DNA of 64,000 nucleotides from contig CAVRUN010000018.1 of assembly GCA_963724435.1 (NCBI GenBank), positions 1 through 64,000 on the forward strand, written 5' to 3'. How positions within the stretch are numbered: the stretch's first letter is position 1; each line of letters begins with the position of its first letter. The notes under the pieces were generated by a model that searched no databases, was not told the origin of the DNA, and saw only the letters and a list, made by a program, of their open reading frames with translations. A program made the position numbers and the translations under genes. Source of the DNA: AP-15 sp963724435. Lineage in GTDB: Bacteria; Pseudomonadota; Alphaproteobacteria; ATCC43930; CGMCC-115725. Shown in pieces: positions 51,516 to 59,906 of this stretch.

Positions 51516-52404
51516 CCCCATCCGAATTTCGGATCGCATCGAGTGGTCGAGTGCGGCTCTGTTATTTGGCGTCTTGCGATTGCTGCCGATCGAATGGGCA
51601 TCCGCGTTCGGCGGCGCCGTGGCGCGAGGCATAGGGCCATTCCTCGGCATCTCAAAGCGCGCCCGGACCAATCTGCGACGAGCCTTTCCCAATCTGCCCG
51701 AACGCGAGATCGAGCGGATCGTCGGCGGGATGTGGGATAATCTCGGCCGCGTCGCTGCCGAATACCCGCATCTGCCCGACATCCGTGTTTTTGCCCCTGG
51801 CGGTCGCGTCGAGACATACGGCATCGAGCACATGGACAATGCCGTCGCCGCCGGGCGGGGGATGATCATCTTTTCCGGCCATATGGGAAATTGGGAAATC
51901 GGGGCGATCGCCGCAGTTCAGTATGGGTTTACCGCGGCGCAGAGTTACAATGTCACGCAGATCTATCGGGCGCCAAACAACCCGCTGATCGACCGGCTGA
52001 TCGCGAAGTTTCGCGGCGATCGTGGCGAGTATATTCCCAAGGGCGTAACAGCGGCGCGGCGCGCTTATGCGGCGCTCTATCGCGGCGAGCATTTGACGAT
52101 GCTGGCCGATCAGAAGTTGAACGAGGGCATTCCCGTCCCGTTCTTTGGCCGCCCAGCGATGACCGCCACGGCGCTTGCGCTGCTTGCGCTGCATTTCGAC
52201 TGCGATGTGCTGCCGGCGCGGGTCGAGCGACTGCGGGGTGCGCATTTTCGTCTGACGGTCTTCCCGCCTGTGCCGTTACCCCGCAGCGGAAATCAAAATG
52301 ACGATGTTGCGGTGCTGACGGCCAATGTCACAGCAATTCTCGAATCCTGGATTCGTGAGCGGCCGGAAGAATGGCTGTGGGTTCATCGCCGCTGGCCCGA
52401 TTAG
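51487..52404 (+). CDS. lpxL: Lipid A acyltransferase, LpxL/HtrB family
   Basis: A 305-aa inner-membrane acyltransferase that adds a secondary acyl chain to Kdo-lipid A. The catalytic HX4E motif is His132/Glu137 in SGHMGNWEIGA. ARTNLRRAFPNLPEREIERI, YIPKGVTAARRAYAAL and MLADQKLNEGIPVPFFGRPA are conserved in the family. ATG 51487 gives the usual start; the open frame reaches back into lpxK. It is the last gene of the lipid A operon. Whether it is LpxL or LpxM-like cannot be decided. Confidence 0.92.
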   Translation: MPTRSKQSPDPIRISDRIEWSSAALLFGVLRLLPIEWASAFGGAVARGIGPFLGISKRARTNLRRAFPNLPEREIERIVGGMWDNLGRVAAEYPHLPDIRVFAPGGRVETYGIEHMDNAVAAGRGMIIFSGHMGNWEIGAIAAVQYGFTAAQSYNVTQIYRAPNNPLIDRLIAKFRGDRGEYIPKGVTAARRAYAALYRGEHLTMLADQKLNEGIPVPFFGRPAMTATALALLALHFDCDVLPARVERLRGAHFRLTVFPPVPLPRSGNQNDDVAVLTANVTAILESWIRERPEEWLWVHRRWPD

Positions 52405-52607
52405 CAAAGGAGTCGTTGCTGGCTGAACCGATAGGTTACTCGTTTTCGTGCACCGCACAACCGTAGCGCATTGCTCGATCATAAAAACGTCTGTTGCGTT
52501 CGACTTTTTTTTGTGCAGCATTTTTGGGGCGCACTGTCTTAATCAAGCCGTCACCTTTAGACGGGACCGACGAGCTCTGAAGATCGGATCGAAGCGGAGG
52601 GACAATC

Positions 52608-53345
52608 ATGGACATGACACGCCGCGCAATAGCCGAGTTTTTCGGCACGCTTTGGCTGGTATTCGGAGGTTGCGGAACGGCCCTGTTCGCCGCCGCCTTT
52701 CCGTCTCTCGGAGTCGGCTTTCTCGGTGTGGCGTTTGCCTTCGGCCTGACGCTGCTGACGATGGCTTATGCTGTCGGACACATCTCTGGTGGCCACTTCA
52801 ATCCGGCGGTTACCATCGGGCTGTGGGCCGGCGGACGGTTCAAGAGCGCCGACGTGCTGCCGTACATCATCGCCCAAGTAATCGGGGCGATCATCGCCGC
52901 CGCGATCCTTCATTTCATCGCGTCGGGGAAGCCAGGCTGGGTCGCGGACGGCTTCGCCTCCAACGGCTATGGCGATTTGAGCCCGGGCAAATACGGATTG
53001 AGCGCCTGCTTTGTGACCGAGATCGTGGCAACCTTCTTTTTTCTGTTCGTGATTATCGGCTCGACCTCAAAAGGAGCAGCTGTCGGCTTTGCCGGTATCC
53101 CAATCGGCCTGTGCTTAACACTGATCCATCTAATTACGATCCCGGTGACCAATACCTCGGTCAACCCAGCGCGCAGCACCGGGCCGGCACTGTTCGCTGG
53201 CGGAGCCTATATCGGCCAGCTATGGCTGTTTTGGCTGGCGCCGATTATCGGCGCGGCTATTGCCGGTTTTTTTACCCGCTGGCTCTATCAGGCTGAGTTG
53301 GTCACGGTCGACACGGTTGTCGTTGAGCAGCAACGGATCGGATAA
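52608..53345 (+). CDS. aqpZ: Aquaporin Z-type water channel
   Basis: A 245-aa six-helix channel. Both NPA boxes are intact: Asn65 (GGHFNPAVTIG) and Asn186 (NTSVNPARSTGPALFAG, with the selectivity-filter Arg189). The long loop GKPGWVADGFASNGYGDLSP is typical of AqpZ. It sits 200 bp after lpxL, convergent with the Cache protein gene. The start MDMTRRAIAEFFGT fits the family. Confidence 0.95.
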   Translation: MDMTRRAIAEFFGTLWLVFGGCGTALFAAAFPSLGVGFLGVAFAFGLTLLTMAYAVGHISGGHFNPAVTIGLWAGGRFKSADVLPYIIAQVIGAIIAAAILHFIASGKPGWVADGFASNGYGDLSPGKYGLSACFVTEIVATFFFLFVIIGSTSKGAAVGFAGIPIGLCLTLIHLITIPVTNTSVNPARSTGPALFAGGAYIGQLWLFWLAPIIGAAIAGFFTRWLYQAELVTVDTVVVEQQRIG

Positions 53346-53361
53346 AGGCCCTGCTGAGGCT

Positions 53362-54603
53362 CTATTCGTCGTCGCGGAAACGCGCCCAAGGAGCGGGCCG
53401 CCCCAGCTTGCGGTCGATCATGACCACGACCAAGGTGACGAACAGCGGCAGTGCGAACACCAGAAAAGCGATCGAATAGAGCAGCGTTTCGTTACGGATC
53501 TCGGCAAAAGGCTTCTCGATCTCGTCGACCGGCACCACGATCGCGAGCACCTGATCGTTGCCATATCGGGCCGGGATGTTGACGACACGGCCAATGTAAC
53601 TCCGGCCCGCGACATTGTAGATACGCGTGCCCGCCATCGGCTGATCCCGGTAAGCCGCGACCAGACCGCTGATAACCGGATCGTTCAGGTCGGCGATCTT
53701 AGGAAGGGTGGCTCCTGTCTTTCCCGTGGCTCTGAGCGCGTCGTCGACCCGGGACCCGTCAGGTATAGCCACGACTTCGCCCGCCTTGGTGAAGATGAAG
53801 GCTTGGCTGCTTGACGTTATCTTTTGCTCGCTGAGAAAATTGGCAAGATCGACAACAGCCAGATCAGCGCCCATTACCCCCGGCGTTGGCCCGCCAAAGC
53901 TGCGGCTCAAGGTAAATCCCGGCTCGCCATTCGATGCAAAGACGTAGAGGTCGCTGTGCTCGACGACATCGGTTGCCTTCGCCCCCGCAAACCATGGACG
54001 CTTGCGCGGATCATAGGCCTTCCCCTGATCACGACGGCCGACCACCGCGCCGTCATCGGCGAGAAAAACCCATCGTACATCGGGCGGGCCCGTGGCGTTG
54101 GCGGTCACGATCTCGTTGGCAAAGACGGCATCGGGCGGCGCTTGTAGTTCTTTGCGAAGCGTGTCGGCCTTGGCGCCCGCGATGTGGGTCGTCATAAAGA
54201 AGTCGCCGCTGTCAAACCCGACGTAAAGCGAAAGGATCTGTGGGTAAGTCCGCAAGGCCCGCAGCATCGTCGCCTTGGTGCTCGCATTATTAGCCAAATC
54301 GGGTGCGGTGAACATCGGCGCCGCCGAGGCGATCCCGACAACTGCATACATCGGGTCGTATAGCAGCCTGATCCGGTCGACGATCTTCTCGTCCGCATAC
54401 TTCATCAGCCGCTTGGCCGACGCGATCGCAAGCTCGTTCGATTTTGTCGAATTGTACCAGATGATGCCGCCGGCCAACGCGATGATGATGAACATCAGGA
54501 GCGCTGTGATCCCAGCATAAGTCGGCCATTGAATCTCTTTGCGGATGCTGCCGCGCTTGGCTGACGCCCTCCGCCGGTGGCGTTGCGGGTCGGTCACAGT
54601 CAT
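53362..54603 (-). CDS. Cache/PDC-domain membrane sensor without output domain
   Basis: A 413-aa protein: a basic cytoplasmic tail (about 25 aa), TM1 (TYAGITALLMFIIIALAGGI), a large extracytoplasmic double-Cache region (LSLYVGFDSGDFFMTTHIAG, WFAGAKATDVVEHSDLYVFA, GVMGADLAVVDLANFL, VVIPDEIEKPF), TM2 (LLYSIAFLVFALPLFVTLVV) and only about 25 cytoplasmic residues (IDRKLGRPAPWARFRDDE). Such sensors normally continue into HAMP plus a cyclase, kinase or chemotaxis module; nothing downstream restores one before aqpZ. Either it is a stand-alone ligand sensor or a truncated receptor. ATG 54603 follows GAGAGGGTG. Confidence 0.75.
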   Translation of the reverse strand: MTVTDPQRHRRRASAKRGSIRKEIQWPTYAGITALLMFIIIALAGGIIWYNSTKSNELAIASAKRLMKYADEKIVDRIRLLYDPMYAVVGIASAAPMFTAPDLANNASTKATMLRALRTYPQILSLYVGFDSGDFFMTTHIAGAKADTLRKELQAPPDAVFANEIVTANATGPPDVRWVFLADDGAVVGRRDQGKAYDPRKRPWFAGAKATDVVEHSDLYVFASNGEPGFTLSRSFGGPTPGVMGADLAVVDLANFLSEQKITSSSQAFIFTKAGEVVAIPDGSRVDDALRATGKTGATLPKIADLNDPVISGLVAAYRDQPMAGTRIYNVAGRSYIGRVVNIPARYGNDQVLAIVVPVDEIEKPFAEIRNETLLYSIAFLVFALPLFVTLVVVMIDRKLGRPAPWARFRDDE

Positions 54604-54700
54604 CACCCTCTCGCGCGAGTGCCGGCGTATATATCTGTCAGACGATCATAAGAGGCGCGTCCCGGCGCTGTCCAGCCGAGGGTTAATGTCTCAGCTGCGA

Positions 54701-55627
54701 TCAGGCGGAGGCTTGCGAAAGGCGATCCGGTGGGGACACGGCGGGGGTGGTGTCGGTTTCTTCAGTGACCTCGACCGCGACGGTCATTCCGAGATGGTCC
54801 GACGGAAACCCGGTCCAGGTGCCGGAAACCGGCACCGCCTGGCGCGGATCGCGCACGACCGCAACCCGGATTAAATCCGCGCTGCCGACAATGCCGTTAG
54901 TCGGATCGAATTCGACCCAACCGGCGCCCGGTAGGTAGACCTCCATCCAAGCGTGGGTCGCGCCGCCACCCACCCGGCTACCGCGGCGCGTTTCGGGAAC
55001 AATCAGGTAGCCGCTGACAAAACGAGCGGCGAGACCCAGCGAGCGGACCGCTTCCATCATCAACACGGCGAAATCACGGCAACTACCGCTGGCCAACTTC
55101 AAGGTTTTGATCGGATCCTGTATCCCGGTTTCTTCGCGCGCCACATAGGTCAGATCGCGCCGGATCGCGTAAGTCATCGCCGCCAGCATCTCGGTCGTAT
55201 CGCTGCGCCCGTCATGCCTCAGGAACTGCCGCGCCCATCGGTCAATCTCGTGCTCGGGGTCGAGGTATTGCCGCTCTATCAACCGCAGCAGGTCGGGCAT
55301 GTCCTCGGCGCCATAACTGAACGGATAGCGCATCGCATGCTCTTCGATCTGAAAATCGAGCGCATTGCTAGCCGAATGATCGAGCCGAATCATGCTGTCA
55401 AAGCCCAATTCCGCCGCGCGGCCGGCAAACCGCGCAATCGCGACGCAATTGCCGAAGACATCGTGCACCCAGCGCAAATCGGCCGGCTCGGGTGTGATCG
55501 TCAAACTGGTCTCGAGCAGTTTCTGGTCATGGCTGTCGCGCGGGCGCAGCATCATCCGATGCTCGCCAAAGCTGACCGGCTGCTTGTAGCGATAAGTCGT
55601 GACGTGACGCACGCGAATTACGGACAT
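54701..55627 (-). CDS. Bacterial transglutaminase-like protein (cassette partner of ATP-grasp and alpha-E)
   Basis: A 308-aa cytoplasmic papain-fold protein. An N-terminal beta domain (VRHVTTYRYKQPVSFGEHRM) precedes the catalytic triad Cys183 (LASGSCRDFAVLM), His225 (GGATHAWMEVYLPG) and Asp241 (WVEFDPTNGI). This family is typically a peptidase or amide-forming enzyme rather than a crosslinker. It begins 8 bases after the alpha-E stop, third in a tight operon whose gene set is widely conserved in bacteria but functionally unresolved. Confidence 0.9.
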   Translation of the reverse strand: MSVIRVRHVTTYRYKQPVSFGEHRMMLRPRDSHDQKLLETSLTITPEPADLRWVHDVFGNCVAIARFAGRAAELGFDSMIRLDHSASNALDFQIEEHAMRYPFSYGAEDMPDLLRLIERQYLDPEHEIDRWARQFLRHDGRSDTTEMLAAMTYAIRRDLTYVAREETGIQDPIKTLKLASGSCRDFAVLMMEAVRSLGLAARFVSGYLIVPETRRGSRVGGGATHAWMEVYLPGAGWVEFDPTNGIVGSADLIRVAVVRDPRQAVPVSGTWTGFPSDHLGMTVAVEVTEETDTTPAVSPPDRLSQASA

Positions 55628-55635
55628 TGGGCCTG

Positions 55636-56646
55636 CTACTGAGCCGCCATCTGGGATTGCGAGGCTGCGCCATCATACCCGAAGAAGGCGATCGAGAGAT
55701 CACGGCTGACGGCGATCAGCTGTTGTTGAATAACGTCCAGGAATTCGTGCAATCCCTCGCTGATTATTTCCCTAATTGTCAACGTGCCGAGAACGGCGCG
55801 CAATCGGTCCAACTCTTCGGCCGCATCATTCGCCCCGCGCAATGAATAACGCGATTTGACTTCGCCCAGAAGGAGCCCGGCTTCTCGGACGCAATGATGC
55901 ACCGAGCGCGGAAACGCCTGGTTGAACAGCAGGAAACCGGCAACCCGTGCCGGGGTCGTTCTCGCAGCATGAAGACGGCGGTAGGCGTGATATCCGGCGG
56001 CTGAGCGCAAGAGCGCATTCCACTGGCTGACATCGGTTGGCGAGCCGACATTGGCGATGTCGGGCAATAACAAATGATACTTGATGTCGAGGAGCCGGGT
56101 TGTCTGATCGGCACGCTCGATATAGCGACCGAGTTGGTAGAAGTACCATCCTTGGTCGCGAAAAAACGTGCCATCGGTGATGCCGGTATGAGTTTGACAC
56201 GCTTCCTTGATTGTCGCGAACAGCGCCGACAGCCGGCCGGGGGCTAAATCGTCGCTGTCGAGGGCGGCCAAGCGGTTATAGAAGACGTTGAGCTGCGCCC
56301 ACATTTCGGTCGAGATCAACGGCCGCAAGGTGCGCGCGTTCTCACGGGCATAGCGGAAGGCGTTGAAGATCGAGTTCGGGTTGTCGGCATCGATTACGTA
56401 AAATTGCAGCACGCTCGCTGCTGAGACTTTGCGCTTGGCCGAGAAAAAGCGCTCCTCGTCCGAATTTAGCTGGATGATCGAGCGCCAATTCTGGGCGCCG
56501 CGGCTGTCCCGCGAAAAGGTCTCGTTGACATCGAGAATGCGGGCCAGGTTTTCGGCGCGCTCGACATAGCGGGCGAGCCAAAAGATGCAATCCGCATAGC
56601 GGGCGAGGAGTACGTCAACCAAGGACCCAGGTATCCTTTGATCCAC
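55636..56646 (-). CDS. Alpha-E domain protein (DUF403)
   Basis: A 336-aa, almost all-alpha protein. Signatures include LLARYADCIFWLARYVERAE, NLARILDVNETF, RDQGWYFYQLGRYIERADQT and LLFNQAFPRSVHHCVREAGL. The function is unknown; it is strongly linked to the circularly permuted ATP-grasp and transglutaminase. The ATG at 56646 overlaps the ATP-grasp stop by 32 bases; a TTG at 56622 would overlap by 8 and place the conserved LLARYAD nearer the start. Confidence 0.9.
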   Translation of the reverse strand: MDQRIPGSLVDVLLARYADCIFWLARYVERAENLARILDVNETFSRDSRGAQNWRSIIQLNSDEERFFSAKRKVSAASVLQFYVIDADNPNSIFNAFRYARENARTLRPLISTEMWAQLNVFYNRLAALDSDDLAPGRLSALFATIKEACQTHTGITDGTFFRDQGWYFYQLGRYIERADQTTRLLDIKYHLLLPDIANVGSPTDVSQWNALLRSAAGYHAYRRLHAARTTPARVAGFLLFNQAFPRSVHHCVREAGLLLGEVKSRYSLRGANDAAEELDRLRAVLGTLTIREIISEGLHEFLDVIQQQLIAVSRDLSIAFFGYDGAASQSQMAAQ

Positions 56647-58039
56647 CGCCCTGCGAGGAATTGACGACCAGCGAACCGCGCCGCAACGCTACCCGCGTCA
56701 AGCCGCCGGGCAACACCCAGGTGCTCGACCCGGTCACCGCAAACGGCCGCAAATCGACATGCCGCGGCTCGATGGCGCCATCGATCAATGTCGGCGCCAC
56801 CGATAGATTGATGCAGGGCTGGCTGATGTAGTTTTCGGGATCAGCGAGTAGTTTATCGCGGCACTCGTCGAGTTCGGCGCGGCTCGCCTTTGGGCCAACG
56901 GTAATCCCGTAGCCGCCAGCCTCGCCGACCGGTTTGACGACCAGTTCGGCGAGATGGTCGAGCGTGTAGCGTAACGCTTCGGGCTCACGGCAGATATGGG
57001 TCAATACATTCGGCAGGATCGGGTCCTCGGCAAGATAGTAGCGGATTATGCGCGGCATATACGCATAGACCGCCTTGTCGTCGGCGACGCCGGTGCCGAT
57101 CGCATTGGCGAGGGCTACAGTCCCCGCGCGATAGGCGCGCATCAGCCCGGGCACGCCCAACATGCTGTCCGGACTGAACGCCTCGGGATCAAGAAAATCG
57201 TCATTTAGACGGCGATAGATTACATCGACACGGGCGAGCCCGCCGGTCGTGCGCATCCACACGCGATCGTCCTCGACCACCAGATCCTGACCCTCGACCA
57301 ACGGCACGCCCATCTCGCGGGCGAGAAAGACGTGCTCGAAATAGGCCGAGTTATAGGTACCGGGCGACAGCAGAACGACCTGCGGATCAGCGATGCCGGC
57401 CGGCGCCATTTCATGCAATGCCGCGATCAGGCGGGCGCCGTAATTGTCGATCGGGCGCAGGCTGATATCGTCCAGCAGATCGGGGAAGGCGCGCAGCATC
57501 ATGTGCCGGTTTTCAACGACATAACTGACCCCCGACGGGGTGCGCGCATTATCTTCGAGTACCAGGAACGTGCCCTTTTCGTCGCGTACGATGTCGGTGC
57601 CGCAGATGTTGACATAGGCTTTGTGCGGCAGGTCGACGCCGCGCATCTCCGGCCGGTAGTTATGGTTGCCGAGGATCAGATCGGCCGGAACGACGCCATC
57701 CCGCAATACCTGCTGATCGTGATAGATATCGTCGAGCAACAAATTGATCGCGGTGATCCGCTGGGTGATGCCGGTTTCAAGATGCCGCCATTCCTCCGCC
57801 GACAATACCCGCGGCAGCACGTCGAACGGCAGAATCCGGTCGATCGTCTTTGCGTCGGAATACACGGTAAAAGTGATCCCGAGATTGTAAAGTTCGGCAT
57901 TCGCATCGGCCGCACGTTGCTTTAATGCCTCGATTGACAGCCTCCCCAAGCGCTCGCGGACGGCGGCGCTCGCCGGACTGCCCAGCATCTCGCAATAAAA
58001 ACCGAGCGGGTCGTAACCGTCGAGGATAGAGCGATCCAT
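56615..58039 (-). CDS. Circularly permuted ATP-grasp protein (DUF404/DUF407 type 2)
   Basis: A 474-aa cytoplasmic ATP-dependent carboxylate-amine ligase-like enzyme. PEMRGVDLPHKAYVNICGTD, VLEDNARTPSGVSYVVENRH and VVKPVGEAGGYGITVGPKAS (the ATP-grasp phosphate-binding region), plus NLSVAPTLIDGAIEPRHVDLRP near the C-terminus, are family hallmarks. Expected to form peptide-like amide bonds; the substrate is unknown. ATG 58039 follows GGGGAACGC and is preferred to a start nine codons upstream. First gene of the cassette. Confidence 0.92.
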   Translation of the reverse strand: MDRSILDGYDPLGFYCEMLGSPASAAVRERLGRLSIEALKQRAADANAELYNLGITFTVYSDAKTIDRILPFDVLPRVLSAEEWRHLETGITQRITAINLLLDDIYHDQQVLRDGVVPADLILGNHNYRPEMRGVDLPHKAYVNICGTDIVRDEKGTFLVLEDNARTPSGVSYVVENRHMMLRAFPDLLDDISLRPIDNYGARLIAALHEMAPAGIADPQVVLLSPGTYNSAYFEHVFLAREMGVPLVEGQDLVVEDDRVWMRTTGGLARVDVIYRRLNDDFLDPEAFSPDSMLGVPGLMRAYRAGTVALANAIGTGVADDKAVYAYMPRIIRYYLAEDPILPNVLTHICREPEALRYTLDHLAELVVKPVGEAGGYGITVGPKASRAELDECRDKLLADPENYISQPCINLSVAPTLIDGAIEPRHVDLRPFAVTGSSTWVLPGGLTRVALRRGSLVVNSSQGGGSKDTWVLG

Positions 58040-58091
58040 GCGTTCCCCGGATGTGATCCGCCACAACTATTCTGCATATATCGCGCCAGCG

Positions 58092-58110
58092 GCGAGAATT
58101 CGATTCTCCG
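58092..58110. promoter_or_regulatory. Inverted repeat upstream of the ATP-grasp operon
   Basis: GAGAAT (58094-58099) and ATTCTC (58103-58108) form a palindrome around TCG, 55-70 bases before the ATP-grasp start codon. It lies in the expected promoter zone and could be an operator. No regulator is adjacent; weak evidence. Confidence 0.3.
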
Positions 58111-58140
58111 GAGCAGGACAGCCAAATCATTAGATAACAC

Positions 58141-58161
58141 CGCGCGAAGACTTTTCGCGCG
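58141..58161 (-). terminator. 8-bp hairpin after the cupin operon
   Basis: CGCGCGAA (58141-58148) pairs with TTCGCGCG (58154-58161) around a 5-nt loop. On the minus strand it follows the 49-aa ORF stop and is trailed by GTGTTATCTAATGATTT, moderately T-rich. It fits an intrinsic terminator before the ATP-grasp operon promoter. Confidence 0.5.
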
Positions 58162-58176
58162 CCGGCGAACGAACGC

Positions 58177-58326
58177 CTATTTCGCAGGCATTCTCAGGCG
58201 CGATTGCCCCCTCACCAGCACTGCATCGCGAACCTCAAGCCCGGGCCGCTCCTGAGCGAGCGCTTTAGAGGGCGCCGCGCTCATGAGTTCGAGGGTGGTG
58301 CCGGCGATCGCAATAGTGCGCGTCAT
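58177..58326 (-). CDS. 49-aa ORF coupled to the cupin gene (TGATG)
   Basis: The ATG at 58326 overlaps the cupin stop in TGATG, a typical translational-coupling junction. The product reads MTRTIAIAGTTLELMSAAPS, KALAQERPGLEVRDAVLVRG, QSRLRMPAK. No signal peptide in the strict sense (uncharged core with Ser/Ala), basic C-terminus. No family recognised; it could be a truncated relic of a longer gene or a true small protein. The hairpin at 58141-58161 follows it. Confidence 0.45.
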   Translation of the reverse strand: MTRTIAIAGTTLELMSAAPSKALAQERPGLEVRDAVLVRGQSRLRMPAK

Positions 58327-58835
58327 CAGGGCGCCGGGTAATGAGTGCGTAAGGCTTGGCCGTCGACCTCGGCGGGCTGCGCGTCGATCAGGATAAAGGC
58401 GAAGACCGCTGGAACCGAGCCGGTGTTGACCCAGGCGTGCATCGTGCCGCGCTGCACGACGATGTCGCCCTGCTTCATATGTACGATTTCGCCGCTGTCG
58501 AATTCGAGATCGCATTCGCCCGACAGGAGGATCGCGTAATCGACGGTCTCGGTGCGGTGCATGAATTTGGGGGTGCCGGGGGCGAATTCAGTGACCCGGA
58601 TAACCGTGCCCTGGCCGGTTCCGACATAGTTGTAGCGCTTGACAAAACCGGCGCGCTGCGGGGCATCGGCTTCGGCCGAATTGTCGACCGGCATCTTGTC
58701 GGTGGACCAGATCTCGCAGCCTGAAATGTGCGGTCGATTAAGCCGCGGGACCGCGGTCAGCCTTTCGTCAGTGGTGACGATCGCTTTGCCGTTTGCATCG
58801 TGCCCGGTGACGATCCGCCGTACTTCCAGCGCCAT
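58326..58835 (-). CDS. Small single-domain cupin protein
   Basis: A 169-aa soluble protein with one cupin barrel: motif 1 resembles PKFMHRTETVDYAILLSGEC DLEFDSGE (metal-type His and Glu), motif 2 is QGDIVVQRGTMHAWVNTGSV with His. The N-terminal 60 residues (VTGHDANGKAIVTTDERLTA, ISGCEIWSTDKMPVDNSAEA) form the lead strand region typical of uncharacterised cupins near aromatic-degradation genes. Metal and substrate unknown. It heads a possible two-ORF transcript. Confidence 0.85.
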   Translation of the reverse strand: MALEVRRIVTGHDANGKAIVTTDERLTAVPRLNRPHISGCEIWSTDKMPVDNSAEADAPQRAGFVKRYNYVGTGQGTVIRVTEFAPGTPKFMHRTETVDYAILLSGECDLEFDSGEIVHMKQGDIVVQRGTMHAWVNTGSVPAVFAFILIDAQPAEVDGQALRTHYPAP

Positions 58836-58910
58836 GGCCGCCCTCCCTCGGACTGGTTTCGCCTAGTGCGACCAGTCTACGGCAGGAGGCCCCGACTGAC
58901 CACAGCCTCG

Positions 58911-58945
58911 CCGGACTGGAGAGGGATCCAGGAGTCAGTCCGGCA
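58911..58945 (-). terminator. Weak inverted repeat spanning the SBP stop
   Basis: GCCGGACT (58911-58918) and AGTCCGGC (58938-58945) form an 8-bp stem with a 19-nt loop. On the minus strand it covers the end of the solute-binding protein gene and the following spacer. No T-run, so only a weak terminator candidate. Confidence 0.3.
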
Positions 58946-59792
58946 GCGCCGAAACCAAGTAAAGCATCTGCAATGTCTGGCTCGGCTTGGTGTCATTACC
59001 GAAGGTTTGCGAGAAAATCGTCGCGATTTTCCCCGAACGATAGATCGTGCTGAGAGCGCGGTCGACGGCGAGTCGGAAATCCTCGTCGCCACGCGGCAAC
59101 GCCAACGCGTAAGGCTCTATTGTTAAATAATTGTCGGCGAGCAGCAATTTCCCCGGAGCTTTGCTCTTATCGGCGAGAAACATCAGGATGCCGCGATCGG
59201 CAAAATACGCCGAGACCTTGCCGTCGTCGAGCATCGCCAAACCCTCCTCATGGGTCCGCGCCGGGATGACTTGAGCGGTAATGCCGGCGTCCTTCAGAGA
59301 CGCGTTCAGCTCTTGCTGTGTCGTGGTGCCGGCAAGGACGCCGATTTTGCGCCCACCAAGCGCATTCAGGCTCTTTGGCCCATCGCTGCGGATCAAGAGC
59401 CCGGCGCCGTCGACAAAAGTCGGGATCGAGAAATCGACCTGCTGGCGTCGCGTTAAGGTTTCTGTGGTCGGCTCGCACAGCAGATCCGCCTTGCCTTGCG
59501 TGATCGCATCAAAGCGGTTGGCGGCGGTGACCGGAACATAAACGATGTTGAGCGGTGTCACATGCAGCTGGTCGCCGAGTTGCGCGGCAACCGCGCGGCA
59601 CAAATCGACCATAAACCCGGCGGGGTCGCCGTTTTTGCCCTTGTACGAGAATGGCGGTGCGTCGTCGCGATAGGCGATACGGATCGATTTATCCTGCTTT
59701 ATCCGGTCGAGGGTCGCAGCCGAAGCCGCCCCGCCCGCCAACACGAGCGCCGCCACCAAAGCGGCATATAGCCTTATTCCGTTCGCCCGCAT
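58935..59792 (-). CDS. Periplasmic amino-acid-type solute-binding protein (SBP family 3)
   Basis: A 285-aa exported protein: signal peptide MRANGIRLYAALVAALVLAG (cleaved ASA/A), then the family 3 fold (IRIAYRDDAPPFSYKGKNGD, GFMVDLCRAVAAQLGD, DLLCEPTTETLTRRQQVDFS, GGRKIGVLAGTTTQQEL). ATG 59792 follows GAGGGGGAC. No ABC permease or ATPase gene is adjacent, so it is an orphan binding protein, possibly for a ring-derived or amino acid-like ligand or as a chemosensory partner. Confidence 0.88.
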   Translation of the reverse strand: MRANGIRLYAALVAALVLAGGAASAATLDRIKQDKSIRIAYRDDAPPFSYKGKNGDPAGFMVDLCRAVAAQLGDQLHVTPLNIVYVPVTAANRFDAITQGKADLLCEPTTETLTRRQQVDFSIPTFVDGAGLLIRSDGPKSLNALGGRKIGVLAGTTTQQELNASLKDAGITAQVIPARTHEEGLAMLDDGKVSAYFADRGILMFLADKSKAPGKLLLADNYLTIEPYALALPRGDEDFRLAVDRALSTIYRSGKIATIFSQTFGNDTKPSQTLQMLYLVSALPD

Positions 59793-59906
59793 GTCCCCCT
59801 CCCATTTTCGACTGAGTATTGCAGCCCGATAATAGCGCCGCCCCCGCAAAAGCTCCTCAACTGGTAGCGAATGGCGACAAACAACCTCTACGCGCAACAA
59901 CCCGGC

